Part shown: piece after piece, positions 51,080 through 59,349 of the stretch | Layout: every line of letters begins with the position of its first letter | Position numbering within the stretch: position 1 is the first letter of the stretch | NCBI RefSeq assembly: GCF_042676065.1 | Contig: NZ_JBHTJO010000001.1 | Location: forward strand, 1,054,001-1,118,000 | Source of the DNA: Methyloligella solikamskensis | GTDB lineage: Bacteria > Pseudomonadota > Alphaproteobacteria > Rhizobiales > Methyloligellaceae | Direction: 5' to 3' | DNA length: 64,000 bases | Notes under the pieces: generated by a model | What the model saw: only the letters and a program-made list of their open reading frames with translations | Told to the model about the DNA's origin: nothing | Databases searched by the model: none | Translations under genes and position numbers: made by a program

Positions 51080-52426
51080 ATGTCACGCAGCTATTTCGGC
51101 ACAGATGGGATTCGCGGCAGCGCTAATTCGCATCCGATGACCGCGGAAATCGCGATGCGCGTGGGCATGGCTGCAGGCAAGCTCTTCACCAATGGCCAGC
51201 ACCGGCACCGCGTGGTGATCGGCAAGGACACAAGGCTCTCCTGCTACATGATCGAGTCGGCGCTCGTCTCCGGCTTCACCTCCGTGGGCATGGACGTCTT
51301 CCAGCTCGGCCCGATGCCGACCCCGGCCGTGGCCATGCTGACCCGATCGCTGCGGGCGGATCTCGGCGTGATGATCTCCGCCTCCCACAACCCCTATATC
51401 GACAACGGCATAAAGCTGTTCGGCCCCGACGGCTACAAGCTCTCCGACGAAAGGGAGCTTGAGATCGAGGCGCTGATGGACAGTGATGTGAGCGAGCTTT
51501 TGGCGCCGCCGGACAGGATCGGCCGGGCCAAGCGGATCGACAGCGCGTCCGAACGCTATATCGAGTTCGCCAAACGGACCTTGCCGCGCAACCTGCGTTT
51601 CGACGGGCTTCGCGTGGTGATCGATTGCGCCAATGGCGCCGGCTACAAGGTGGCGCCCGCAGCACTCTGGGAGCTCGGCGCGGAGGTGATCGAGATCGGC
51701 GTTGAGCCGAATGGTCTGAACATCAACAAGGAATGCGGCTCGACCGCGCCCGAGGCGCTTGCCAACAAGGTGCGCGAAGTGCGCGCCGATATCGGCATCG
51801 CGCTGGACGGCGACGCGGATCGTGTGGTTGTGACCGACGAGACTGGCAAAGTGATCGACGGCGATCAGCTTATGGCGGTGATCGCCGAATCCTGGCTGAA
51901 GCGCGGGCGGCTCGCCGGCGGCGGCATCGTGGCCACGGTGATGTCCAATCTCGGCCTGCAGAAATATCTCGAAGGCCTCGGTCTGACCGTGGAGCGCACG
52001 CCCGTGGGCGACCGCTATGTCGTGGAGCATATGCGGCAGCACGGCTACAACGTGGGCGGCGAGCAGTCGGGCCACGTTATCCTGTCGGACTTCTCCACCA
52101 CCGGCGACGGTCTGGTGACGGCGCTACAGCTCATGGCCGTGGTGGCTCAGAGCGGCAAGCCGGTCAGCGAGGTCTGCAACCGGTTCGAGCGCATGCCCCA
52201 GATCCTGGAGAACGTGGAGTACAAATCCGGGATTTCGCCGCTGGACAACGTCAATGTCGAGCGGGCCATCAAGGACGCCAATGCGCGGCTCGGCGAGAGC
52301 GGGCGGCTTCTGGTGCGGGCCTCGGGCACGGAGCCGGTGATCCGGGTGATGGGCGAGGGGGCGGACGCCATCCTCGTGCAGACCGTGGTGAACGAGCTCG
52401 TCGAAGTGCTGCGGACGGCGGCGTAA
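51080..52426 (+). CDS. glmM: Phosphoglucosamine mutase
   Basis: A 448-residue enzyme that converts glucosamine-6-phosphate to glucosamine-1-phosphate for peptidoglycan and LPS precursors. It begins MSRSYFGTDGIRGSAN; the phosphoserine is Ser102 in MISASHNPYIDNGIK; the Mg2+ loop is ALDGDADRVVVTDE; and the C-terminal substrate site is LLVRASGTEPVIRVMGEG. The ftsH-folP-glmM order is conserved in Rhizobiales. A 189-base spacer with no gene precedes it. Confidence 0.96.
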   Translation: MSRSYFGTDGIRGSANSHPMTAEIAMRVGMAAGKLFTNGQHRHRVVIGKDTRLSCYMIESALVSGFTSVGMDVFQLGPMPTPAVAMLTRSLRADLGVMISASHNPYIDNGIKLFGPDGYKLSDERELEIEALMDSDVSELLAPPDRIGRAKRIDSASERYIEFAKRTLPRNLRFDGLRVVIDCANGAGYKVAPAALWELGAEVIEIGVEPNGLNINKECGSTAPEALANKVREVRADIGIALDGDADRVVVTDETGKVIDGDQLMAVIAESWLKRGRLAGGGIVATVMSNLGLQKYLEGLGLTVERTPVGDRYVVEHMRQHGYNVGGEQSGHVILSDFSTTGDGLVTALQLMAVVAQSGKPVSEVCNRFERMPQILENVEYKSGISPLDNVNVERAIKDANARLGESGRLLVRASGTEPVIRVMGEGADAILVQTVVNELVEVLRTAA

Positions 52427-52555
52427 ACGCCCCGAGCAGGCGGCAAGACGTTAACGAATCCTTTCCGAAGTATTAACGATATCTTACTTTCGTGGTCTTG
52501 GCCGTGTGAGAGATTAAGGCCTTTTGCGTCCAGTCGTCCTATTGCGAAACCTCCA

Positions 52556-52572
52556 TTAGAACTCAATTAACC
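52556..52572. promoter_or_regulatory. Near-consensus CtrA-type box before the porin-like gene
   Basis: TTAG-AACTCAA-TTAACC: exact 7-base spacing with one mismatch in the first half-site. It lies about 85 bases upstream of the start codon. Further TTAAC half-sites occur at 52453 and 52481. Confidence 0.4.
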
Positions 52573-52654
52573 ATTCCTGTTCATAGTCCCGTTTTGAGAC
52601 AGCCCGAAATGCTCCCGCTCGGTGCGGGTCCGGCTGCTGAAAAAGGGGACAGAT

Positions 52655-53485
52655 ATGGGAAAGACACGAATTGCATTGAGCGCGTTCGCCCTGGTGCTCT
52701 GCCAGGTGGCCGGCGCACACGCGGCAGATCTCGGGCTTCCGCCTCCGCCGCCGATCATGGAAGCGCCGCCCCCGGTGGTCGCTGACGATTGCTGCACGGA
52801 TCAGGGCTGGTACTTCAAGGGCTTCCTGGGCTCGACCAGCTACGACGTTTCGAGCATCGACAACGCCGCCTTCGATACGGCCGACTTCACCTTCCACAAT
52901 CTCGGCTTCGAGGCCTCCGGCTTCGGCGGTCTGGGTATCGGCTACAAGCTGAACCGGCATATCCGCATGGACGCCACGGCGGAATATCGCAATCGGGCGA
53001 CCTTCCACGGCCTCGACAGCTATGAAGGGCCTGGCTTCTCCGGGACCAACGACTACGAGGCGACCCTGAAGTCCTGGGCCATGCTGGCCAACTTCTATTG
53101 GGACATCATCTGCTGGAACGGCCTGACGCCGTATGTCGGCGCCGGTGTCGGCTTCTCGCGGAACTACATCGGCAACTTCACCGATATCAACGTTCCGAAC
53201 CTGGGTGTGGCCTACGCCAACACCAACGCTACGACGGAGTTCGCCTGGGCGATCCACGCCGGCTTCGCCTTCGAGGTCAACGACCGCGTGACCCTCGACC
53301 TGGCCTATCGCTACATGAACCTGGGCGATGCCATGAGCGACACGGTCATTGCCTATGACGGCAGCGGCACGGCTGACGGTCTGGAGTTCGAGGATATCGA
53401 CTCCCACGACGTGATGCTGGGCGTGCGCTGGAAGTTCGGCCATTGCTGCGGCCAGCCTGCGCCGATGCCGGTAGCCTTCAAGTAG
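52655..53485 (+). CDS. Outer-membrane beta-barrel protein (Omp25/RopB-like)
   Basis: A 276-residue protein with a signal peptide (MGKTRIALSAFALVLCQVAGAHA), a short Pro-rich segment and a CC pair (VVADDCCTDQGWYFKGF), then an 8-stranded OmpA-like barrel: FEASGFGGLGIGYKLNRHIRMDATAEYR, LTPYVGAGVGFSRNYIG, AWAIHAGFAFEVNDRVTLDLAYRYMNLGDA and the terminal HDVMLGVRWKF. GGGG precedes the ATG. The two other Cys near the C-terminus (HCCGQP) may pair with the first. This type binds the envelope in Rhizobiales. Confidence 0.88.
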   Translation: MGKTRIALSAFALVLCQVAGAHAADLGLPPPPPIMEAPPPVVADDCCTDQGWYFKGFLGSTSYDVSSIDNAAFDTADFTFHNLGFEASGFGGLGIGYKLNRHIRMDATAEYRNRATFHGLDSYEGPGFSGTNDYEATLKSWAMLANFYWDIICWNGLTPYVGAGVGFSRNYIGNFTDINVPNLGVAYANTNATTEFAWAIHAGFAFEVNDRVTLDLAYRYMNLGDAMSDTVIAYDGSGTADGLEFEDIDSHDVMLGVRWKFGHCCGQPAPMPVAFK

Positions 53486-53531
53486 CCTGACCGGCACAAA
53501 AGATCCCCGTTCTCATTGCAGGGAACGATCG

Positions 53532-53568
53532 AGGGGCTGTCCGTTTCTCCTGGCGGGCGGCCCCTTTT
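53532..53568 (+). terminator. Rho-independent terminator of the beta-barrel gene
   Basis: Stem AGGGGCTGTCCG / CGGGCGGCCCCT (two G-T pairs), followed by TTTT. It lies about 45 bases after the stop codon. Confidence 0.7.
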
Positions 53569-53687
53569 CATTTGCGGGACCGGTGCTTGCGCAGCCCTTC
53601 GCTTGACCTCGGCAACAAGCTGCCTTTATGGCGATAGATACTGTGCCTTTCAGTTCGGCGAATCACCGCCTGAGCGAGGTCTGCCTA

Positions 53688-54857
53688 ATGTCCGCCAAGC
53701 CCCCAAGACGCCCTGAAAATCCGCGGTTTTCGTCCGGTCCCTGCACGAAGCACCCGGGCTGGTCAGTCGAATATCTCCAAGGCGCCTCGTTGGGGCGCAA
53801 TCACCGCTCCGACGTGGCCCATGCCAAGTTTCAGCTCGCACTGGAGAAGAGTCGGGAGCTCTTGCGGCTGCCGGACGACTATCTCATCGGCATGGTGCCG
53901 GCCTCGGACACGGGAGCCATGGAGATGGCGCTGTGGAGCCTGCTGGGGCCGCGCGGCGTCGACGTGCTCGCCTGGGAAGCGTTCAGCGCCGACTGGGTCA
54001 CCGATATCGTAGAGCAGCTGAAGCTCACCAATGTGCGTGCCGTTGTGGCGCCCTATGGCGAGCTTCCGGATCTGAATCAGGTCGATTTCAAGCGTGACGT
54101 GGTGTTCGCCTGGAACGGCACGACCTCGGGCGTGCGCGTGCCCAATGCGGATTGGATTTCAGCGGATCGGGAAGGGCTCACCATCTGCGATGCGACCTCG
54201 GCGGTCTTCGCCCAGGAGATCGACTGGTCGAAGCTCGATGTGGCGACCTATTCCTGGCAGAAGGCGCTTGGCGGCGAGGCGGCCCACGGCATGCTGATCC
54301 TTAGCCCCCGCGCCGTGCAGCGGCTGAAGACCTATACGCCGCCCTGGCCGCTGCCGAAGATCTTCCGCCTCACCCATGACGGTGTCTTCCTGAAGGAGAT
54401 CTTCGAAGGATCGCCCATCAACACGCCGTCGCTGCTGTGCCTTGAGGATTATCTCGATGCGCTTTCCTGGGTGGAAAGCATCGGCGGGCTGGATGCGATG
54501 ATCGCACGGGCGGATGCGAACGCCGCGGTCGTGGATTACTGGGTGGAGCGGACCGAATGGGTGGAGTATCTCGCCGCCGATCCTGCCACGCGCTCCAACA
54601 CCAGCGTGTGCCTGAAGGTGGTGGACCCGGATGTGCTCAGCTTGCCGTCCGAGGCGCGGGCCGCGTTTCCGCGGGCGATCGCGAGCCTTTTGGATGCGGA
54701 GGACGTGGCGAAGGATATCGCGTCCTACCGGACTGCGCCGCCGGGCTTGCGGCTTTGGACAGGCGGCACGGTCGAGCAGAGCGATCTGGAGCTTCTGATG
54801 CCCTGGCTGGACTGGGGCTTCGAGCAGGCCAAGCAGGCCATCGCACGGGCGGCTTGA
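53688..54857 (+). CDS. serC: Phosphoserine aminotransferase
   Basis: PLP-dependent class V aminotransferase that forms phosphoserine in serine synthesis (and 4-phosphohydroxythreonine for PLP). It begins with RPENPRFSSGPCTKHPGW, typical of the alphaproteobacterial SerC type. The PLP lysine is in TYSWQKALGGEAAHG, and further motifs are VFAWNGTTSGVRVPN and LTICDATSAVFAQ. The ATG is one of two in-frame options; the other is 60 bases earlier. The serA gene is not adjacent; a terminator and purA follow. Confidence 0.93.
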   Translation: MSAKPPRRPENPRFSSGPCTKHPGWSVEYLQGASLGRNHRSDVAHAKFQLALEKSRELLRLPDDYLIGMVPASDTGAMEMALWSLLGPRGVDVLAWEAFSADWVTDIVEQLKLTNVRAVVAPYGELPDLNQVDFKRDVVFAWNGTTSGVRVPNADWISADREGLTICDATSAVFAQEIDWSKLDVATYSWQKALGGEAAHGMLILSPRAVQRLKTYTPPWPLPKIFRLTHDGVFLKEIFEGSPINTPSLLCLEDYLDALSWVESIGGLDAMIARADANAAVVDYWVERTEWVEYLAADPATRSNTSVCLKVVDPDVLSLPSEARAAFPRAIASLLDAEDVAKDIASYRTAPPGLRLWTGGTVEQSDLELLMPWLDWGFEQAKQAIARAA

Positions 54858-54919
54858 TTTCACGAAGGTGAGACACCGCTAGCGCTCGCATCGGAGCGCG
54901 CCTCACGCTATAAGACGAC

Positions 54920-54949
54920 ACGGCCCCCAAGAACCGCGGGGCCGTTTTT
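54920..54949 (+). terminator. Rho-independent terminator of serC
   Basis: An 8-bp perfect stem ACGGCCCC/GGGGCCGT with a 10-base loop and TTTTT. It lies 62 bases after the serC stop, before purA. Confidence 0.85.
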
Positions 54950-54975
54950 GATGTCAGGACAGGAGCAGCGGCCCC

Positions 54976-56268
54976 ATGGCCAATGTTGCGGTCGTCGGCG
55001 CCCAGTGGGGCGACGAAGGCAAGGGAAAGATCGTCGATTGGTTGTCTGAGCGCGCCGATGTGGTGGTGCGCTTCCAGGGCGGCCATAACGCTGGCCACAC
55101 GCTCGTGATTGCCGGCACCACCTACAAGCTGTCGCTGCTGCCCTCGGGCGTGGTGCGGTCCACCAAGCTGTCGGTAATCGGCAATGGCGTGGTGGTCGAT
55201 CCGTGGGCGCTGGCCGACGAGATTACGCGGCTGCAGGAGCAGGGCGTCACCATCGACCGCAGCAATTTGCGACTGGCGGAGAACGCGACGCTGATCCTGC
55301 CGCTTCATCGCGAGTTGGATGCGCTGCGCGAGGCGGCGGCCGGCGACGGCAAGATCGGCACCACCAAGCGGGGCATCGGCCCGGCCTACGAGGACAAGGT
55401 GGGGCGGCGCGCGATCCGCGTGATGGATCTCGCCGAGCTTGAGAGTCTGAAGCCGAAGCTTGCCCGTATCCTCACCCATCACAATGCGCTGCGCCGCGGC
55501 CTGGGCGAAGAAGAGATCGATGGCGACGAGCTTTACAGTCAGCTCGCCGAGATCGCGCCGAAGGTTCTCCCCTACGTCGATACGGTCTGGGCGCTGCTGG
55601 ACGAGAAGCGGCGCTCTGGCAAGCGCATCCTGTTCGAAGGTGCGCAAGGCACGCTGCTCGATATCGATCACGGCACCTATCCGTTCGTCACCTCTTCCAA
55701 CACCATCGCCGCGCAAGCTGCGACGGGCTCCGGGGTCGGGCCTGGCTCGATCCAATACGTGCTCGGCATCGCCAAGGCCTACACGACACGGGTGGGCGAG
55801 GGGCCCTTCCCGACGGAGCTGTTCGACGAGACGGGTCAGCGGCTCGGCGAGCGTGGTCACGAATTCGGCACGGTGACGGGACGTGCGCGGCGCTGCGGCT
55901 GGTTCGATGCCTGCCTGGTGCGGCAGGCGGCCAAGGTGGGCGGCATCGACGGCATCGCCCTCACCAAGCTCGACGTGCTGGATGGGTTGCCAGAGCTGAA
56001 GGTCTGCATCGGCTATCGTCTCGACGGCAAGCCGATGGATCACCTGCCGGCGGCCCATAACGCGCAGGCGCGGGTCGAGCCGGTCTACGAGATCATGGAA
56101 GGCTGGTCGGAATCGACCGCCGGCGCACGCTCCTGGGCGGAGCTGCCGGCCCAATGCATCAAATATGTCAAACGCTTAGAGGAGCTGATCGAGGTTCCCG
56201 TGGCGCTTGCCTCGACCAGCCCAGACCGGGACGATACGATTCTGGTGCACGATCCCTTTGAGGATTAG
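54976..56268 (+). CDS. purA: Adenylosuccinate synthetase
   Basis: A 430-residue GTP-dependent enzyme forming adenylosuccinate from IMP and aspartate, the first step to AMP. The N-terminal P-loop GAQWGDEGKGKIVDWL, the GGHNAGHT segment, KRGIGPAYEDK, LFEGAQGTLLDIDHGTYPFVTSSN and GRARRCGWFD are all present. CAGGAGCAG precedes the ATG. It is in its own transcription unit, followed within 12 bases by a short-chain dehydrogenase gene. Confidence 0.97.
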   Translation: MANVAVVGAQWGDEGKGKIVDWLSERADVVVRFQGGHNAGHTLVIAGTTYKLSLLPSGVVRSTKLSVIGNGVVVDPWALADEITRLQEQGVTIDRSNLRLAENATLILPLHRELDALREAAAGDGKIGTTKRGIGPAYEDKVGRRAIRVMDLAELESLKPKLARILTHHNALRRGLGEEEIDGDELYSQLAEIAPKVLPYVDTVWALLDEKRRSGKRILFEGAQGTLLDIDHGTYPFVTSSNTIAAQAATGSGVGPGSIQYVLGIAKAYTTRVGEGPFPTELFDETGQRLGERGHEFGTVTGRARRCGWFDACLVRQAAKVGGIDGIALTKLDVLDGLPELKVCIGYRLDGKPMDHLPAAHNAQARVEPVYEIMEGWSESTAGARSWAELPAQCIKYVKRLEELIEVPVALASTSPDRDDTILVHDPFED

Positions 56269-56279
56269 GGGAGGGCGCA

Positions 56280-57044
56280 TTGGCCGACAAATATCCCTGG
56301 AAGGTTGCCTGGATCACCGGCGCATCGGGCGCCATTTGCGGCGAGATGGCCCGGCGCCTGGCCGATGGTGGTGTGAAGGTGGCGGCCACGGCGCGGCTGT
56401 CGGAGGCCCTAGAGAGGCTTGCGGCCGAGCATGCGAACATCACGGTGTACCCGGCCGACGTGCTTGATCCGGAAGCGCTGAAAGAAAGTGCGGCGCGGAT
56501 CGGCGGCGAGCTCGGTGCTATCGATCTGGTTGTGGCTGGCGCCGGCATGTACGAGCCGTTCGACATCAACGATGTCGATGTCGCCGGTTTCGGCAAGACC
56601 ATGGATCTCAATGTCACCGGCGTGATGAACACGGTGGCGGCCGTGCTTCCGACTATGCTGGCGCGGCGGAGCGGCCATATCGCGCTGATGGGATCGCTGT
56701 TCGGCTACACGGGCTGGCCGGGCAATGGGGGCTATGGGGCCTCCAAAGCCGCGGTGATCAATCTCGCCGAGAGCCTGAAGCTCGAGCTGCACAAGACGGG
56801 CGTCGACATTACCCTGGTGAGCCCGGGCTTCGTCGATACGCAGCTCAACGCCTCTTACGAAGGTAAGAAGCATTTCGTGATGAGCCCCCAGCGCTGCGCC
56901 AAGAAGATACTGAAGTCGCTGCCGGGCAAGCCCTACGAGATCGCTTTTCCTATCCAGGTAGCGCTATTCCTGAAGACGGCGCGTGCGATGCCCAACGCCA
57001 TTGGCCGGGCGATGATCCGCGGCTTCATCAAGGCGATGGGGTAG
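56280..57044 (+). CDS. SDR family oxidoreductase with altered Gly-rich motif
   Basis: A 254-residue short-chain dehydrogenase. The catalytic Ser-Tyr-Lys set is present (LMGSLFGYTG ... GGYGASKAAVINLAES). The dinucleotide-binding motif reads TGASGAICGE instead of the usual TGxxxGIG, so two of the three glycines are replaced. It starts with TTG, preceded by GGGGAGG, in likely read-through from purA 11 bases upstream. The C-terminus (LFLKTARAMPNAIGRAM) is hydrophobic or amphipathic. The substrate is unknown. Confidence 0.85.
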   Translation: MADKYPWKVAWITGASGAICGEMARRLADGGVKVAATARLSEALERLAAEHANITVYPADVLDPEALKESAARIGGELGAIDLVVAGAGMYEPFDINDVDVAGFGKTMDLNVTGVMNTVAAVLPTMLARRSGHIALMGSLFGYTGWPGNGGYGASKAAVINLAESLKLELHKTGVDITLVSPGFVDTQLNASYEGKKHFVMSPQRCAKKILKSLPGKPYEIAFPIQVALFLKTARAMPNAIGRAMIRGFIKAMG

Positions 57045-57046
57045 CC

Positions 57047-57565
57047 ATGAAACCGACGATCGAAATGCTGGCCGGCTATAACGCCTGGGCCAACGGACGT
57101 GTCTACGACGCGGCGGAAGCGCTGCCGGACAAAGACTACCGCGCGGATCTCGGGGCGTTCTTCGGCTCCGTCCACGGCACGCTGAATCATCTCCTGACCG
57201 GCGATTACATCTGGATGCACCGCTTCACGGGCGAGGGGCCGAACCCGGACCGGCTGGATGCGATCCAGCATGAGGCGTTTGGCGATCTTCGTGCCGCGCG
57301 GAACGCTGCGGACAAGCGGATCGTCGACTATGTGGCCGGGCTCGGCGAGGACGATATCTCAGGCGATCTGGTCTATCGGACCATATCCAATCCGGCGGAG
57401 GTGCGTCAGCAGCTCGGCGGCCTGCTGATCAATTTCTTCAATCACCAGACCCATCACCGGGGGCAGGTCCATGCGCTGCTCACCCGGCTGACCGGCGATG
57501 CGCCGTCTCTCGACATGATCCTGTTCCATCGCGAGGCGGGCATCAGCGAGGTGCGGCCGCTTTAG
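57047..57565 (+). CDS. DinB family protein
   Basis: A 172-residue four-helix-bundle metalloprotein of the DinB/DfsB type, often a metal-dependent thiol or transferase enzyme. The metal ligands are likely the His in GTLNHLLTGDYIWMHRF and the His residues in FNHQTHHRGQVHALL. The ATG is two bases after the stop of the SDR, so the two are one operon. The end lies next to repeat elements. Confidence 0.88.
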   Translation: MKPTIEMLAGYNAWANGRVYDAAEALPDKDYRADLGAFFGSVHGTLNHLLTGDYIWMHRFTGEGPNPDRLDAIQHEAFGDLRAARNAADKRIVDYVAGLGEDDISGDLVYRTISNPAEVRQQLGGLLINFFNHQTHHRGQVHALLTRLTGDAPSLDMILFHREAGISEVRPL

Positions 57566-57589
57566 AGGTGGGCTCGGAACATATGGTTT

Positions 57590-57720
57590 CGTCATTGCCG
57601 GGCTCGACCCGGCAATCCATGCCGTTCCGTTGCAACTTGCTCCCGGCGTATCGATCGGGGGCTGAGGGTGCTGAGAGGTAACGGAATGGATGCCCGGATC
57701 AAGTCCGGGCATGACGACGG
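57590..57720. repeat. Nested inverted-repeat element
   Basis: A 131-base element in the gap after the DinB gene. Its left arm (CGTCATTGCCGGGCTCGACC and on to CCGTTCCGT) and right arm (ACGGAATGG to GGGCATGACG) are complementary. Each arm is itself a hairpin (GCCGGG...CCCGGC and GCCCGG...CCGGGC). Read on the minus strand it would spell the VMPGLDPGIH and WIAGSSPAMT peptides that are characteristic of a common Rhizobiales intergenic repeat. Confidence 0.78.
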
Positions 57721-57743
57721 AGCGAGTGGCTAAGGTGCTGCCC

Positions 57744-57789
57744 ATCCTTCGAGGCTCGACGCGTTTCGCGCCGACCACCTCAGGATGAC
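57744..57789. repeat. Dispersed palindromic repeat, copy 5
   Basis: ATCCTTCGAGGCTCGACGCG to CACCTCAGGATGAC, almost the same as copy 3. It lies 24 bases past the nested inverted-repeat element and 30 bases before the end of the flavoprotein gene. Confidence 0.82.
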
Positions 57790-57820
57790 GCCGAGGTTGG
57801 GTGGTGCAGTCTATTCGCGC

Positions 57821-59179
57821 CTAAAGCAGCTCGCGGAAATAGTCGTCGATCAGGCGGTCGTTCGGGTCGGCCTTCCTGCGGGCTTCCTTGAACTTGTCGA
57901 TGCGCTCCTCGCCAAACGCCTTGTGCACCTGATCGCGGGTGAGGAAGGGCGTCTGGTTGAAGAGGGGCGATCCGCCGTTCTCGCTGCAGAACTCGTTATA
58001 GGCTTTCAGGAAGGTCTCCCACTCCTTGCCGCCCGTTGAAGCCGGATCGATGCTCAGCCCTGCGCTGTTCCAGGTATAGGAGAAGAGCGCGTTGCGGTCC
58101 TGGGCGACCGAGTAGCCGACGCTCGGCAGGTTGGTGCGGTAGCCCGTGCGCTCCTCGTAATCGATGAGGAAGTCGCAATAGCGCTCCAGGATGTCGAAGA
58201 AGCCGTCCTCCGGGAACGACCACATGCTGAAGATGTATTTGTTCAGGCCGGGCTCGCGCGGATAGCTGATGATCTGCTCTTGCGGCCAGGTGCGGTCGCC
58301 GCCGATGAGGCGGGCGAGGCCCTGTCGAATCAGGCCGAAATGAATGCGGTCGAGGGCGTGGCGCACGGCGCGGTTGGGCGACAGCTCCTGGATCTTGCGG
58401 GTGATCAGCGGATCGTATTTGCGCCAGAACCGGTTGCGGTACTGCCAGCGGTGGCGCTGGTTCGGCGTCGCGTCCGGATTGTCCTTCTTCAGTTCGACGA
58501 CGACCCGCTTCTCGTAGGGGAAGATGTAATACATCACCGCGCAGCCATCGGCCTTGAACAGGGGGAAGCGCTCGCGGAACTCCTTGAGGTTGAGATTCCG
58601 GTGGCGAAGCCAAAGGGCCACAGTCGGCTGCACGCGGATGGTGAGCTCGAAGACGATGCCGAGCAGCCCATATGAGGACCGCATCAGGTGCATCTCTTCC
58701 GGATTGTCCGTCTCGTTGATCTCGCGGATTTCACCTGAGGGCGTCACGTAGCGCATGGCGGTGACGTAGGAGGAGATCTGACCGTACTCGTCGGGGAAGG
58801 AGGAGTCCTTCGTGGCGGCGGTCGCCATGGCGCCCAGGGTCACATTGCCGATCTCGGTCATGATGTTGAACTGGAGCCCGTGCTTGCGCAGCTCACGCAC
58901 CAGCGGCAGGAAGGTGATGCCGGCCTCCACGGTCACCGTATCCTCGCCGATCTCGATGATGCGGTTCATGCCGAGCATGTCGACCATGGTGCCTTCATCG
59001 CCGTTCATGCGGGCGGTGGAGTGCATGGACCCTTTGGGCCGCACGGGAGACGGGAAACGCTCCTTGTTGGTGAGGATCTCGACCAGATCCTGCGCGCTCT
59101 CGGGCTTCACGAGCACCTTGGGGCTGTAGTCCCAGGTCCCGTCCCAGCTCTTGATCTCGACGTTGTGGCGAATTTCCAT
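57821..59179 (-). CDS. FAD-binding oxidoreductase (D-arabinono-1,4-lactone oxidase-like)
   Basis: A 452-residue flavoprotein of the VAO/ALO family. The FAD-binding region includes RPKGSMHST with His53, a candidate for covalent FAD attachment, and GNVTLGAMATAATKDSSFPDEYGQISSYV. The C-terminal ALO-type cap ends FKEARRKADPNDRLIDDYF. GGGAG precedes the ATG; a longer frame upstream has no better site. The substrate is probably a sugar lactone or polyol, but is unknown. It is divergent from the flavin monooxygenase gene. Confidence 0.87.
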   Translation of the reverse strand: MEIRHNVEIKSWDGTWDYSPKVLVKPESAQDLVEILTNKERFPSPVRPKGSMHSTARMNGDEGTMVDMLGMNRIIEIGEDTVTVEAGITFLPLVRELRKHGLQFNIMTEIGNVTLGAMATAATKDSSFPDEYGQISSYVTAMRYVTPSGEIREINETDNPEEMHLMRSSYGLLGIVFELTIRVQPTVALWLRHRNLNLKEFRERFPLFKADGCAVMYYIFPYEKRVVVELKKDNPDATPNQRHRWQYRNRFWRKYDPLITRKIQELSPNRAVRHALDRIHFGLIRQGLARLIGGDRTWPQEQIISYPREPGLNKYIFSMWSFPEDGFFDILERYCDFLIDYEERTGYRTNLPSVGYSVAQDRNALFSYTWNSAGLSIDPASTGGKEWETFLKAYNEFCSENGGSPLFNQTPFLTRDQVHKAFGEERIDKFKEARRKADPNDRLIDDYFRELL

Positions 59180-59349
59180 GCCATCTCCCAAAGAAAACGT
59201 TTGGGACATTAACTGAAACGGGGCGGGCTGCCACCCCGTAGAGGGTATCAAGCTGATCGAAATCAGGGGCTTTTTGCCGCTTTCGGTCAGAACGGTCCGG
59301 ATAGGGCTGCTCTGGCACCAGTCCCCATGCTAAGGACGGTTGCAGGACG

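Noticed and set aside
54637..56154. 505-codon open frame antisense to purA
   Set aside because: Lies opposite purA and serC; low-complexity Arg/Ala tail, no domain.
57590..57789. Small protein with VMPGLDPGIH and WIAGSSPAMT peptides
   Set aside because: These peptides are translations of the intergenic repeat element, not a conserved protein.
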